From: Amoeboaphelidium protococcarum
Taxonomy: Eukaryota; Aphelidiomycota; Aphelidea
Length of the DNA stretch: 64,000 nucleotides
Direction of reading: 5' to 3'
NCBI GenBank assembly: GCA_023515745.1
Contig: JALECJ010000256.1
Span: forward strand, 1 to 64,000
Shown here one piece after another: positions 1 to 12,100 of this stretch (position 1 is its first letter; each line of letters opens with the position of its first letter). The position numbers and the translations under genes are program-made. The notes beneath the pieces were generated by a model. It was not told the origin of the DNA, did no database searches, and saw nothing but the letters and a program-made list of their open reading frames with translations.

Positions 1-2
1 TC

Positions 3-1712
3 CTGGTGAAGAAGGGTATTGAGGTTAAAGGAAATATTGCATTGTACTCTGTCAATCGTCCAGAGTGGGTCATCGCCGAGTAGGGATGTTACATGTACAA
101 CTACTGCACTGTTCCACTGTATGACACGCTTGGTGCAGAGGCTATTGAGTACATTCTGAATTAGGCAGAGTGTAAGCTAGTATTTGCCTCTGCAGATAAA
201 ATCTAGTCTTTGATTTAGCTGAAGCCCAAGCTACCTCATATGTCCACCGTTGTATCCTTTGATACTAACGTACCTGCAGGTGTTGTTGAAAGTGCCAAGG
301 CGGCCGGTGTTGAGATCATTCTGTGGTCCGATGCTGAGAGTGAAGGTAGTGAGAATGTTGCAGAGTTGCGCCCACCTCAGGCTGAAGATTTATGCACCAT
401 ATGTTACACTTCAGGTACCACCGGTCTTCCTAAGGGTGTCATGTTGTCTCATAAGAATATGGTGGCTGCTGGTATGTCATACCGCTACGCTGGATAGCAC
501 GGAGCTGGATTCAACTTTGATTACAAGGACGTTCATATTTCCTACCTGCCTCTGGCCCATGTGCTGGAACGTGCTCTGTTCTCTGTTATGATCGGCGTCG
601 GTGCCAAGATTGGATTCTATCAGGGTGATACTCTGAAGCTGTTGGATGATGTTGCCGAGCTGAAGCCAACCATCTTTGCATCTGTACCTCGTCTGTACAA
701 CCGTATCTATGACAAGATCTGGGCCAATGTGAAGAATGCCGGCGGCTTGTCGTAGAAGCTATTCAATATGGCGTACAACTCCAAGAAGGGTAACATGCCA
801 AACACTGTTCATCATTTGCTCTGGGATACTTTGGTGTTCAGAAAGGTGAGAGACCGTTTGGGTGGTAAAGTGCGCGCTCTGGTATCCGGTGGTGCGCCAT
901 TATCTCCAGAGGTGACGGAGTTTTTGCGTGTGGCATTCGGTTGCGAAGTTTTGGAAGGTTATGGACAGACTGAGACTTGCGCTGCCGGAACCATCACGCA
1001 GCCAGGTGATTACACGATTGGCCATGTTGGTTCTCCATTCCCGTGCTGTGAGGTGAAGCTGATTGATGTTCCTGAAATGGGCTACACTTCCAAAGACACT
1101 CCATATCCACGTGGTGAGATATGCTTCAGAGGCTTCAACATTTTCAGTGGTTACTACAAGTAGCCGGAGAAGACTGCAGAGACTCTAACCAGCGATGGAT
1201 GGTGTAAGACTGGAGATATCGGTATGTTTGATGAGCAGGGACGTGTGAAAATTATCGATCGTAAGAAGAATATCTTCAAGCTGGCTCAGGGAGAATATGT
1301 TGCCGCAGAGAAGATTGAGAACATTTACGTGTGTCATGAGTTTGTGGCACAGGCGTTTGTGTATGGCGATTCTCTGCAGGCTAGCTTGGTGGGAATCATC
1401 GTCCCAGATCAGGAAGTGTTGATGAAGTGGGCGCAGAAGTAGCCTGGTGAATTGTACAAGAACAAGTCATTTGCAGAGTTGTGCAAGATGGAGGAACTGA
1501 AGAAGGTTATCCTAGAAGCATTGATTGCTCATGGCAAGACTAGTGGCCTGAAGGGATTTGAGAACGTGAAGAACATCTTTGTCGACTCCGAGCTATTCAG
1601 TCTGGAGAACAATCTGCTGACACCAACATTCAAGTTGAAGCGTAAGGAGGCCAAAGAGAAGTATCAGAAGCAGATTGACGAGATGTACACTGAGATCAAT
1701 GCTTCAAATTGA
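3..1712 (+). CDS. Long-chain acyl-CoA synthetase, 5' end outside window
   Basis: AMP-forming ligase that activates fatty acids to acyl-CoA via acyl-adenylate. The visible 569 residues carry the AMP-binding motif [10 protein letters not shown] (about bases 409-438), the GYGQTE motif (about 958-975), the [11 protein letters not shown] hinge and the late [10 protein letters not shown] motif, so the enzyme core is complete. Roughly the first 100 residues of a 650-700 residue enzyme lie upstream. In-frame TAG codons at 81, 162, 204, 216, 495, 753, 1161 and 1440 sit where Gln is acceptable, and the first true stop is TGA at 1710. No intron is seen. The chain-length class (fungal Faa-like or ACSL-like) cannot be fixed from this. 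Confidence 0.93.
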
Positions 1713-2292
1713 GCCATTCGCATTGCATAACGGTACTTTGCTTGGGTGGTCTTGGGCAGTGGAAAAATACTATATTATTATTACTATTATAACGGAATGA
1801 ATATATTGGCGTTTATCAATACATGGTTTTAAATTTAGAAATAAGTTGGCTCACAGAGCTCATCTTAGACATTGTTCATGATCAATTCAATCTATTTCAC
1901 TATTAGATTAGTGGCACTTAATACTTATAATCCGCCATGATATTTACGCGACGTGTATGCTTTAGAAGCTAAAGCTTGAAGCCATCATTTGTTAAGGCAA
2001 TGATTCACGGTAACGCAGTTTAGTAGTCAATTGCTACCACGTTAGTTAAAGATCGAGATCCGCAGAGCCAACCAACAAATAGCATTATAAACACTGATAG
2101 ATTCTAATGCACAGGCTCACAAAGCGGCGCGTCAGATCACGATAGTCTCGCCAATCCACGCATAAGCTTCAACAAATATATCGATTTAACAAAGGATCTC
2201 TTGTATTTTGGATAAATTCTCAAAGGGCTTATTTAAACCTTCCTAGTTATTGCAACAAATCTAATGAATATAAAGATTACACAGGTTCATGT
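1713..2292. other. Intergenic, AT-rich
   Basis: Convergent 3' regions between the acyl-CoA synthetase and the BTB-like gene. I see no coding frame with protein-like composition, no tRNA and no clear repeat. Confidence 0.5.
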
Positions 2293-3168
2293 TCATGATT
2301 AATTACAAGTAATATATGACTGAATTCTCTTAAAGAATTCCATTTGTAAGTAAGCGCGTATTAGAAACCACGGTTCATCATCATCTTAATACTTAGTCTC
2401 GAAAACTAATCCTTTACCAACAAATCTGGTGTGAAGCATAGTTTCAAGTTCTTTAACCAGTTGCGCCAACTTGTATGAAGCAAGATTAGAATACTCTGGT
2501 AAACCCGAGATTATCTCTTCAGATTCATAATCTTCGCTTTAAAAACAAATCTCCCCCTCGCCTGATGCATCATAAGTGACCACAACCATGGCACCTTCGC
2601 CATTGCCAAACACTCCGTCTGCCATTTTGCCGAAATCTACTTTATCCATCGCCGTTAAGAACGCCTTAAAAGCAGCCTCTTGTACTTTACACTTTAACTA
2701 GTGCTACTCTAGTAGATAAACGCGAGCCTTCTAGAACAGAGATGAACCTACAGAAAAGGGACTTTATGGCAACTGAATGTTGTAATAATCCAACACATTG
2801 GCCATGTAATCCTAATTTTCCATCTCTTCATCAAAGTTAAAAGTCTCAAGACTGCCAGGATCTAACAAAAGATTCATCATATTGTCAACGTGATGTGCAT
2901 TAAATTGATCAGTATCAGCTTTCAGGTCGATAACGTACTTTCGTTTTCTAATCGTGGAGTTCTCAACACAAGTCTGAGCCAGTGTGAGTAATACATTATC
3001 TTTGCCAAACTTCTCCAGATCCTCGCCAGAGAATTCATAAGACTGTATGTCCCTCTAATCATCCACGCGATTATTGAATATAAAAGTCGTGTCACCGAAG
3101 CAACGCTTCTCTAACGACTGCTTCTCATGCTAACATTAAGTCGTCTCTAAACTAGAATCCACTGTCAT
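2293..3168 (-). CDS. BTB/POZ-like protein, paralog of the gene at 5896-6777
   Basis: Single ORF of 291 codons once TAA/TAG are read as Gln, starting MTVDSSLETTQ and ending at TGA (2293-2295). Residues about 45-150 resemble a BTB/POZ (KCTD/T1-type) fold: F-x-F-S-G-x-D-L, then a Val-Ile-Asp-Leu strand, DTDQF, FNFDEE and YYNIQLP. The same landmarks recur in order in the gene at 5896-6777 (FTGDALKQLGHGNVLLT, DTDQFNA, FNFDED, FFNIQLP), so the two are clear paralogs. The C-terminal half has no family I recognise. BTB proteins commonly act as dimerisation or CUL3-adaptor modules; that role is inferred here. An upstream in-frame extension exists, but this ATG matches the MTV start of the paralog. Confidence 0.65.
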
Positions 3169-3438
3169 TTCAGGCTTTCTATGTATAAACACACATACAG
3201 TAAATGCTGGAGTTTATACAAAAAGCAGATTTGACTTTTAATTACGAACAAGGAGTCGAAAGGTTGCAGGAGGTTGTTAAAGCAACAGGCGATTCCTTCA
3301 ATTTTCAAGCGCCTCCTATTACTCTTACCTCCTTCTTGTTTTTAGATACGGTACAGTGGGTACAACTTGAAATTTAAAGCAATACAATCACCAAATACTG
3401 TATGCAATAATGATCTTACTATAATTTGATTTGAGAAC

Positions 3439-4010
3439 ATGGATTTATTCGATGCTATTGTTAAAGCTCTGAACAATGGTGAATTTTACGGCGGTAGTGT
3501 CGTAAACAGTGTCTAAATATGAGCTCCCTTTTCTGGGCTTTAGTCGGTGAATGTTCAATGTTGAAAGTGTGTCCTTTGGTTATGCGTCGTCTGGTGAATT
3601 TTTTTAGCGCGGCGTGAAGTTGGTTGGCGGTCAAGGTCGTGAGGCCTCTTTGGGAGACATTACATTGTAGGTTCGCGTGTCCGTTCTAGACAGCTCATTA
3701 TGGTTTACAGCACAAGCTTTACAACAAAGGTATCGCTCTGGAAAACTGGGGAAGTATACATTGACCGTGCACAATTTGCTGTAGTTCTTAGAAAAAGGAA
3801 TTCAGTATGTCTAGGCCTTTTAATACTTAGAAAGGATATGCAGGCCCAGTTAAAGAATGGTGTGAATTTTGTAGGATGCTGCGATTGACATATTTTGCGT
3901 TTGAAGTCAAGATGTTGGCGTATTTGAACTATGTAGTTACCAATATTGCTGAAAGGCGATAGATTATTGATAGAGTTAAAGGTCGAAATAGTTCTTTCAA
4001 CGTTATTTGA
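3439..4010 (+). pseudogene. Decayed ORF, possibly a BTB-like family relic
   Basis: Starts MDLFDAIVKALNNGEFYGG and meets TGA after about 25 codons. Coding-like sequence then resumes in another frame (GEFFQRGVKLVGGQGREASL) and again after another shift (PVKEWCEFCRMLRLTYF), ending at TGA 4008. Codon use looks like neighbouring genes, including in-frame TAG/TAA as Gln. The first segment loosely resembles the C-terminal half of the two flanking BTB-like paralogs (D-x-x-D...A...G...V.I). I could not join the pieces with convincing GT-AG introns, so a pseudogene is the simplest reading. A multi-intron gene remains possible. Confidence 0.35.
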
Positions 4011-4131
4011 CTGTCTGCATGTGCGTGATAATACAAACGTCTGAGAACTCCCGCCTTGTGACTCGTTCCATTATCGTTCTAAACTAAGCAAGTTAGTTTG
4101 CATTCAATTAGCTGATATTACGAAACAAGGT

Positions 4132-4860
4132 ATGATGAGTAAAGGAAAACGGTCTGCCGACGAAATTTAAGTTTAACCGATTGTCAAGTAGTTCCTGCAG
4201 GAACAGAAGGGCTGCTTTGGCTTCGGCGTGGATAACATCGACTGGAAGAAATCCGATGCGTAGCACTATGCCATTATGGAGGACAACACCGATTATGAAG
4301 TAACTTTAACGGTTGTTGGTAAAATTTGCCATACTGATGAATAGAACAAGTCACCTTAACAGATCTGTGGCCTGATTTTAGCTGTATATTCACGCAAGAT
4401 TGTTGGACGAGTCATTTAAAAGTAGGTGGCGTTCAAAGATTGCTTACAATAACTTTGCATGGAGAGATGGGTAGGTAGTGGTCAGAGTATAAAGACAAGG
4501 GAACTCATCACTTTAGTGATACTCATTCATGCTCTGAGCGATCCAAAGTTGCTGCATATTTTCCCTCATATTATACGAATCATGGACAGTACCGGGCGAG
4601 GAGCGTGGACTGATCATTTTTGAGGGCGTGGAGGATCGCGACGAAATGGAACCGGCCCTTGATCTACTGATGGTGAACGCAAAAAGCATCTCCGCAAGTA
4701 CATAGTGTCCACCTATGCGAACTAAGGGTCTAAAAAGGTTTCCTACTCTCAGAGTAAGGCAGTCTCTGCTGAAAAACGCCATCCCCAGCGAACAAATTCA
4801 ATACTGCATTTATCTGTAAGATTTGATTTTCTAGCGATATATCATGATTCAAGATATCTT
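4132..4860 (+). pseudogene. Decayed ORF of unknown family
   Basis: A readable frame starts MMSKGKRSADEIQVQPIVK and stays open for 163 codons to TGA at 4621. Protein-like sequence then continues in other frames (GLIIFEGVEDRDEMEPALDL, then GERKKHLRKYIVSTYANQGS). From about 4440 no single frame looks fully coding. This is the pattern of an old gene with several indels. I do not recognise the protein. It lies between the two BTB-like paralogs. Confidence 0.3.
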
Positions 4861-5021
4861 TTACGTGTAGCACCTGATCATCTGTTACGACTTCATCGCA
4901 ATATCTGACGTAAAGCAGAGTGATCAGTCACCTATTAAAATCTGGAACCAAGAAAAATGAATAAATTTCAATTAGAACTTTGTAGCAGCTACTGAGATGC
5001 TCATATAATGGTGAAAAAGGA

Positions 5022-5808
5022 ATGGATTGGAGTAATCTACCAGAGCTATGCTTAAAGGATCTACTAGCGACATAACCAGTTTACTTCAATGCAGGCGTAG
5101 CGTATTACTTGCTCATGGTAGTGGATTGCCTCAGTAAGAGATTTGCTAATTAGCAATAGCCCAATAAAGGCGATGTCGGCGAGTAAATAAATGGCTGATC
5201 TTGATTTGGAAGAACTGCACAATCATGACGTGTTCGATTTCATGTGGGAAGATACAGCACTTGATACTGGTAAATAGATGGTGAATAAATAGAAAAGAAA
5301 TAAAAAGAAGAAGAAACCAAGTCTATTTTAGGTGTCATTTAGAATGAGAAATGTTAGGCCTGATCTGACCGCCACCTTTCGCGATTGCGTGAAGGCCTGC
5401 AATGATGAGCTCTACTTTAAGTAGTACGATTATGACGTTGCTATCGGGTGTTCTGCGTGTGATAAAGCATCTTATGAAATTAGATGTCTAACTTGTAATA
5501 ATTGCCCATAGTGTTGCGATGCTTGATTTGTCTAAATCCATCGCGACAAGCAGTTTCATTTGTAACAACGCTTATTGTCTAATCAGCTTGCATATTAGTG
5601 TGGTGGAAGTTTGTCTGCATTCTATGTGAATTCCAGCTGTAAAAAGTCCAAGCATCCGGTAAAGTTATATAAATTGCCTATAATCTAAATTTGTTACAAT
5701 CTTCCGCTAGATCTTCTGGGTGCAGATTTAGATGCAAAGCAATCCGGCTTAATCCAAAACGATGTATAAAAGTATTAGACTCACGCGTTAGTGGATATAC
5801 TTTAATGA
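5022..5808 (+). pseudogene. B-box-like zinc-finger ORF with in-frame TGA
   Basis: From ATG 5191 one frame stays open for 205 codons except for TGA at 5524, and ends at TGA 5806. Around the internal TGA is a Cys/His array like a B-box or related zinc finger: CSAC, RCLTC, CPQCCDA, then TGA, then FVQIHRDKQFH. The TGA falls in a spacing where Cys would complete the site; TGT, TGC and TGG are each one base from TGA. An upstream piece in another frame, from ATG 5022, reads MDWSNLPELCLKDLLA, with an F-box-like LPELCLKDLL; its link to the zinc finger is not resolved. It may be a nonsense-mutated pseudogene, a readthrough gene or a Sec codon; the first is most likely given the decayed neighbourhood. 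Confidence 0.4.
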
Positions 5809-5895
5809 AGATAGAACGTATTTAAACTGTAACAATAAAGTATTCATATAATTCAACTAAAAGTGCGCCTGTAAAATGTTAATACTATGACCAAT

Positions 5896-6777
5896 TCAGT
5901 TGTCGAGTGGACAGCGCGTAAAGTGCTCCCCCATAATGCAAAAGTAAGGTGATGCCAGATCTATGCGGACGGTGATACCATTTTACTACAATACCTCGAC
6001 TTTAACCGATTAACCAACGTACTTCTCCTTCAAAGACTTGGAGAGTCGCTCAATGACTTTCTTCAGTCCAAACTCAGCCAAATTATTATACGGCTTTTAC
6101 TGCATATTTTTTGTGGATATCGCTTTACCATTGCACTCGAGCCAGATTCTGACCTCTCCGCCTGTATTATAGACCACGAATAACCTTACGCCAGAGCTCA
6201 TAGCATTCTGCGCGATATCCTTGAAATCAATATAATCTAATGCTAACGCGAGCGCTACAGAAGACGACACTGTACCGTATACCTGACTCATTAATTCATT
6301 CTACATCTCAAAATACTTCTTAACTTTCGACAGCAAAGAGGTGCATGCAGAGACTGGACTTTCTGGTAGTTGAATGTTAAAGAAGTCCAGAGCATTTACC
6401 AAACGTTCTTGGCCGGTAATATCCTCATCAAAGTTAAAGAGTTGCAACCTAGACGGTTCTAAAATCATTGACATGATCCTATTAACATCGCTGGCATTAA
6501 ACTGATCAGTATCGACATTCAGATCTATGGGAGGGAGCGAAGATTTTTCAGAGGAACCTTCAAAGAAAGTCTCAGCCATTGTTAACAGCACATTGCCATG
6601 ACCGAGCTATTTCAATGCATCGCCAGTGAATTAAAACTATTACGAGTCTCCTCCATCGCCGCAGTTGATAAATGCAAATGACGTTTTGTCAAAATGGGCC
6701 CCCTTCAGCGAAGCATCAATGGTTAGATCCGTTCCATTGCCACCCGTTTACTCAGACTCATTTTGTACCACCGTCAT
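5896..6777 (-). CDS. BTB/POZ-like protein, paralog of the gene at 2293-3168
   Basis: 293-residue ORF starting MTVVQNESEQTGGNG and ending at TGA 5896-5898. It shares ordered blocks with the gene 2.7 kb upstream: FTGDALKQLGHGNVLLTMAE, DTDQFNASDVNRIMSMIL, FNFDED and FFNIQLPESP. The N-terminal half reads as a BTB/T1-like domain. The C-terminal half (IDFKDIAQNAMSSGVRLFVV, then GGEVRIW) is shared only loosely with its paralog. The pair brackets degenerate ORFs on the opposite strand, suggesting a small local gene-family expansion with some copies lost. Function unknown. Confidence 0.65.
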
Positions 6778-6988
6778 ATTATTGAGAGTACGAGTTATTA
6801 TAACCTGAATAAGATTTTGATTTCAATAAACACAGATATATGCTATGAACAAAATCTAGTACTTATATATGCGGAAGATAAAAGAAGTGCGGAAAATTCA
6901 TATTTAAAAAACGCGTTAAAAGTTCTACATAATAGCTTGTCAATTGAAAATTCAACGATATAATACAAAACTTATATTCAACAATATA

Positions 6989-8011
6989 TCACTTTCTTTT
7001 AGGAGGCGGAGGAGGAGGAACTTGGCTGTACTGCCGTCCTCGGGATGGAAGCAAGCTTTATGGCTCGCTAGATTTAGCTTACACTCTCTCCACGTCTGCC
7101 TACTCAATAGATTTCTACTATTCATCATCACTACCACTTTAAGCAAAGTATTCGTTCAAATCCTATTCACTTCTGCTCTAAGAGAGAATGGACTACACAG
7201 CTGGAAGTTCTTAATTCTCAACGAGATGCTTCACAAATCGAGCCTAAATCTGAGCCAAATCGTTCTATTCATCTTCTTCATCCAGCACGTCATCAGGCGC
7301 CCATTTAACTATAATGACTTCCTTTAGATCCAAAGACTGTTCCTACATGGCTTCCTTGGCAAATTCAGCATTCAATCTACAAGAGAATTTAACAATCGCA
7401 GCCTATTTATGAGGAAGCGACTTAATCTTAACTATATCTCCATACTAGCTAAAATGCTTCCGAATGACGCGCTCATAATCATCAGCATCATATGCACCTA
7501 GCCGCAACACACTCAAAGCGCGACACTCCCGCTCGAATGATCCAACTCCCATATAATCCTAACGATCAGCCTTGTGCTTCTACCGCCCAAAACAATCAAA
7601 TGTCCTCTCTATATACTCCTCATCTTCTTAAGTTGGCACTCGATGCAGATACCGACATTACCATCCTTTTCCACACTGACCTTTAGCAAAATATATACAG
7701 AAAAATGCATCCCTGGCACCATTCAAATCTGCCTTGGTCAGTCCTGAATCTTTGGCAGGATTGCATCTACTAATCGCCTTCTAATCCGGATTAGCCAGTC
7801 CACCATATTTGTCTTTACCTTCAGTGTACCATTTGTCAAACCAGACGTTATACAACGACGCATCTCCCAGATTCATAGGCAACTATCTCTGCTTTGACGC
7901 CTTGTCTTCAAATGAAATCTGCAGCGGTGCTTTATGTCGATACTTTGGCCTCTACTTAAATCGTTCAAGCATAGTTGTTGATTCCTAATTCTTATCCGTA
8001 ATTGATGTCAT
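6989..8011 (-). CDS. CWC2: Pre-mRNA splicing factor Cwc2
   Basis: 340-residue protein of the Prp19-associated (NTC) complex that contacts U6 snRNA in the spliceosome core. Visible in order: torus-like region with LYNVWFDKWY and RCNPAKDSG; a C-x7-C-x5-C-x3-H finger (CIYFAKGQCGKGWQCRYLH); the linker with FGRQKH and YMGVGSF; an RRM with YGDIVKIKSLPHKQAAIVKF and VIIVKWAPDD; then a Gln/Ser-rich tail ending PPPPPPKRK. The order and linker are diagnostic of fungal-type Cwc2 (RBM22 relatives). Stop is TGA 6989-6991; the ATG at 8011 opens MTSITDKNQES. No intron. The many TAG/TAA codons hide this gene under the standard code. Confidence 0.93.
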
Positions 8012-8227
8012 TCTCTAACTATAAATTTAAATTTATTAATGAACTGCAAATGCAACGACTACGGTATTGAGGGATAATCGCAATGATCAAAGGAGGACAA
8101 AGCTAAATTTCGAGTGCAAAAGAAAAAGGAGAAGAGGGAAAGCGCGTCAACGCTCAAAGAAAACGCGCATTTCCAACAAATCATTTGACAAAGGCAGTAT
8201 TGATAAAAAAGTGAATGAAATTAATCA

Positions 8228-9033
8228 TCATTAACGATAAGTCAATGTGTAGAAATGCACAGTCTACCGCACATCGACATCACCAGGGTCTTCAGTGAAC
8301 ATCTCAGGCATCTTGACTTGCGTGTAATCAGCAATTGTGAAACGGAATTCGTCAGACTGAGCGAGTGCGATAAATTCCATGTCCCGATCAGCCAACCACG
8401 GACGATGATGAGTGAACGCGCACAGCACAATTCCTCCCTTGTTTTACAGTGCTCTCTGACACGATACGAGCATATTCCGATGCTGATTATGGTTGAATAT
8501 GAGATCGCACAGAATTACAACATCAAACGAGCCATCCAGCCAAGTCTCATCTTTTCCCCATAGATGTCCCATAACATTACATTAATCAGTGTTTGCTTTA
8601 AGATTAGATTAAACATTATCCGACAACTATTAAATCAGTTCAATGTCCGGGTAATCAGTCATGACAACTGACGACGCGTTGTTCAAAGCAGATACAATGG
8701 ACGGGAAAGCAGCGCCAGCACCGAGTTCCAGCACTTTCTTGCCTCGCACCACATCAGGATTACTATCAATGTATTTGGCTATATAGATCCCAGCATTCCA
8801 AGCATAATGTGCCCACAAACTGTGATATCCGACGAGATTAACCACTAGCTACGATCCATCAAATCGATCAAAAACACTTCTCTTCGCCTTTGGGCTCTCT
8901 GGTCTAAAATCGGCAGGCTCCTACATAATCTTATTTTTAATCAGAATAATAAATATAAATGCATTGTAAAAATTTAACTAATAATTACCTAAAACATATC
9001 ATTAAGGCTTTCCAACTGATCGTCTTGTGTCAT
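8228..9033 (-). CDS. EFM7: eEF1A N-terminal/lysine methyltransferase Efm7 type
   Basis: SAM-dependent class I methyltransferase of the NNT1/Efm7 family, which methylates eEF1A at its N-terminus and Lys2 in yeast. Two exons: MTQDDQLESLNDMFQ, a 68-nt GT-AG intron at 8921-8988, then EPADFRPESP, the family signature after the acidic start. Next come LVGYHSLWAHYAWNAGIYIA, the SAM loop KKVLELGAGAAFPSI, VVMTDYPD, HLWGKDET, the LCDLIFNH motif and FTHHRPWLADRD. Ends TGA 8228-8230, about 245 residues, normal for the family. It shares a divergent intergenic region of about 137 bp with Listerin. Confidence 0.9.
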
Positions 9034-9171
9034 TGTACTTTAAAGTTTTACTTTTCGTTTTCTTTTCTCTTTTTGTTCAAGTTCAGAATAGAGTAGAATA
9101 ATTTTAAATTTCATCATCTGCTTTATTATTATTACTATTATTTTGGGAATATTATAACAAGAGTATAAGAT

Positions 9172-12100
9172 ATGGGAAGAGATAAGAGTACAGCTGTTTA
9201 GTAAAAGAAAAATGTTGTAAGTTCTGATAGTTCCCGGGCTGCTGAATTGCTTGGTGGTAATGTTGCTAACATCAACGTATTTACTGGATTCAGTGCTTTC
9301 AGTCAGTAGAGTGGTGCCAGTTCCTCATTTGCCTCTAATCCGGTAGACTCTTAGTATGATCAACTAAAGCCAGAGTTATCCGTTTTATTGAAAAAGTTGT
9401 CTAAGCGTGATTCGATCACAAAGTAAAAGGCTGTCGATGAACTGAATGTAATGGTTGATTCCTTGACGGATGAAGAAGTTTTATCTCTGATGCCCGTCTG
9501 GCCTAATGTCTATTACAAGTTGAGTATCGATTCAGATAGAAAGATCCGACTGTCTATCAACTAGATACACGCGTCTCTTGTCTTGCGACTCAAGAGTAAA
9601 GTAGGTCCTTAGTTGAGAGATCTGATGGGCCCATGGCTTAATTCTACATTTGACTTGAATCGTGAAGTGGCAGCGGTTGCATCAAAGGCTCTTCACGAGC
9701 TGTTTCCCGCCCCGGAGAAGCTTTAGAATGCACTGGCATTTACCATGGAGTAGATTTTACAATACGCTGTAGATCATTTACTGGTGAAGACGGAGCAGAC
9801 TATCAGTGATCCACGTTACATGTCAGCTGAGGAAATAGCCACTAGATATTCTCATGTGGTCAGTGGGTGTCTTAGAAGCATATCTTACTTACTTGAATAG
9901 TCAGAGACGGTTAGATCAAAATGTCTTTAGAGTCCGCTGCTGTTGAATTAGTTGTTGGTTAACGATAAACTCTGGAATAAGTTGGTTCACTCAGATCCTT
10001 ATATTAGATCTGCTGCGTACCATGTACTTTCCACCGTGACGCAAATAAAAGCTGAATTGGTTCTTTAATAATCTGAATATGTTTAAAAGTATTTCATTAA
10101 GAATTTATTCGCTGACAAAGATGTATTGTCGCATTAGGATATGTGGGATGCTGTGTTGATGGTGAATAAGTATTGCGCATCTTTGTATGGTGATGGCAAG
10201 ATGGACAAATAGATTGCTAAATAGTTTCTTACGTTTGTAAGACAGTGCTGCTATGGATCTGTTCAGCTATCCTTCCCATGTCTTGTGGTTTATATCGCGT
10301 CAGTGCCATTGACATCTCTTAAGTAGTTGATATCTGCAGATTTTGCGAATTAGATTTGGGCCAGTTTAAGTTCTGAGCATTTAAATTCACGCAACTTTAA
10401 GTATTTTGTGGATGCTTACTTTGATTATATTGTATTTATGAATAGCGATCAGCCGGAAGCCGTTCCGTAATTGCTGTAGAATGCACAGTCTCTTGCTCTG
10501 TGTCCTCATTAATGGAAGCATTTGGCTGACAAATTGGATGTGGAATATCTATCTACCAAAATGTGGTCGATATTATCTCGTTTGAATCGCTTTCAGGATA
10601 TCGTTTGCGATAATGTTTAAGCTTTAACTTGTGATAAGAAGGATTTTGCGTCTGGAAATTAACTAATACCTGATGAATTCACTTTCGTTGTCGATAGACT
10701 TATAGTTTTTGTGGAATGTTGCCAAGATGCCTCAGTGAAGCGCGGTATTTATAATGATGCTGCGAGTAATGTGATTGCTGGTGCTAAAGAAGCGAATAAT
10801 TTCTCTTAGTCTTATCTGAAGTTGCTGCTTAAGATGGTAAAATTGGATATAACTCTTGTCAATGATATGTCTGTATTTGCTGATATTATTAAAGGAAACA
10901 TTAGCGATCCGAATAACATTGATTTATTGGCCAAGTTGACTATTTTAATCCTTTAGAAATCTGATAATAGATCTATTTTAGACTAAGTGCTTTTTGTAGC
11001 TGACATAGAGAAGCATTTGCTATATCTGGTGCAAGTTATGGAGGAAGTTAAAGATTTGTAGATGGTGCATTCTGAACGCGTTGTTAGCTATGGCGTGGAA
11101 TTAGCTAAAGCTATTGGGTGGAATGAAATACAGTAACGGTTTTTATTATCTTTATTATTGCGCGGTAATAGCATAATGAAGGCGGAAGACTACTAGAAAT
11201 TGACAGATAGAGTGTCCGAATCTCTCCTTAATCATGCAGATAGTACTGTGCAACAGTAATTGATCTAAGACGCTGTTCCTTTGACTTTGATAGAAAAGTG
11301 CTGGGTATAGAATGATTTACCTTCGAATTTGGAATGCTCTTTGCTCATAGTTCATTAAGCTCTGTTGACTCATGACGATAATTTTACTGGAAAGATCAGA
11401 TGGTCTATGAGCTTAGACTCCATTCACAAGTTGTTTAATATACTTCATACCCGTTTGGGTGATGGCTTTGGATATTGGCCCGTTTAATCTCTTTGCGACG
11501 TCATGATTGATGCTCTGAAAGATGTAAATTAGGACTCTATTCTTAAGCTTGTATAGGATGAGAAAATACTATCTTAGCTGTAATCAATAGCCGATCATAT
11601 TTCTGTACGATTGCCTGAGCAGTAGCAGGTCAGTTTACTGTACGAGTCCCAGTTTGACACTCTACTGCCGCAGCCGCCTTCATATCATGCTTAAGATTCA
11701 TTTTCAGTGTTTGGCCGTTAATTAATGTCATATTTGACTCTGATCTCCTGCCTGAAGGATGGTGATATGAATCTGGAGTTTGCTCAAGATTTGTACAAGA
11801 TATCTGTACAATTGATTCACCGTATTCAAGTGCTAGATATGGTTGATATTGCATTAGTTTTGAAGTCTAGTGATAATGACGGGCGCCAGAATAAAGCTTA
11901 TGCAGAGTATAATAAGTTGCTTGGTGATATTTGCTCTACTTGCTGTGATGTTTTATTGCAAGCAACATAGCAGATTAGCGATGTAGTTGACTGGATGTAG
12001 GTGGTGTTTGATAGTCTCGTTGAGCTCTACGCTGCTACTTGTATAATGTCGTTGAACAGTTCTGAAGATAGGTTGCAACTGATTGCTGATTACTTGCTTT

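Noticed and set aside
3439-5808. Frame breaks explained as assembly indel errors
   Set aside because: Large conserved genes in the same window (Listerin, condensin) show no frame breaks, so local decay is more likely, though resequencing would settle it.
6944-7327. Plus-strand 127-codon ORF
   Set aside because: It is antisense to Cwc2, which has strong family motifs on the minus strand.
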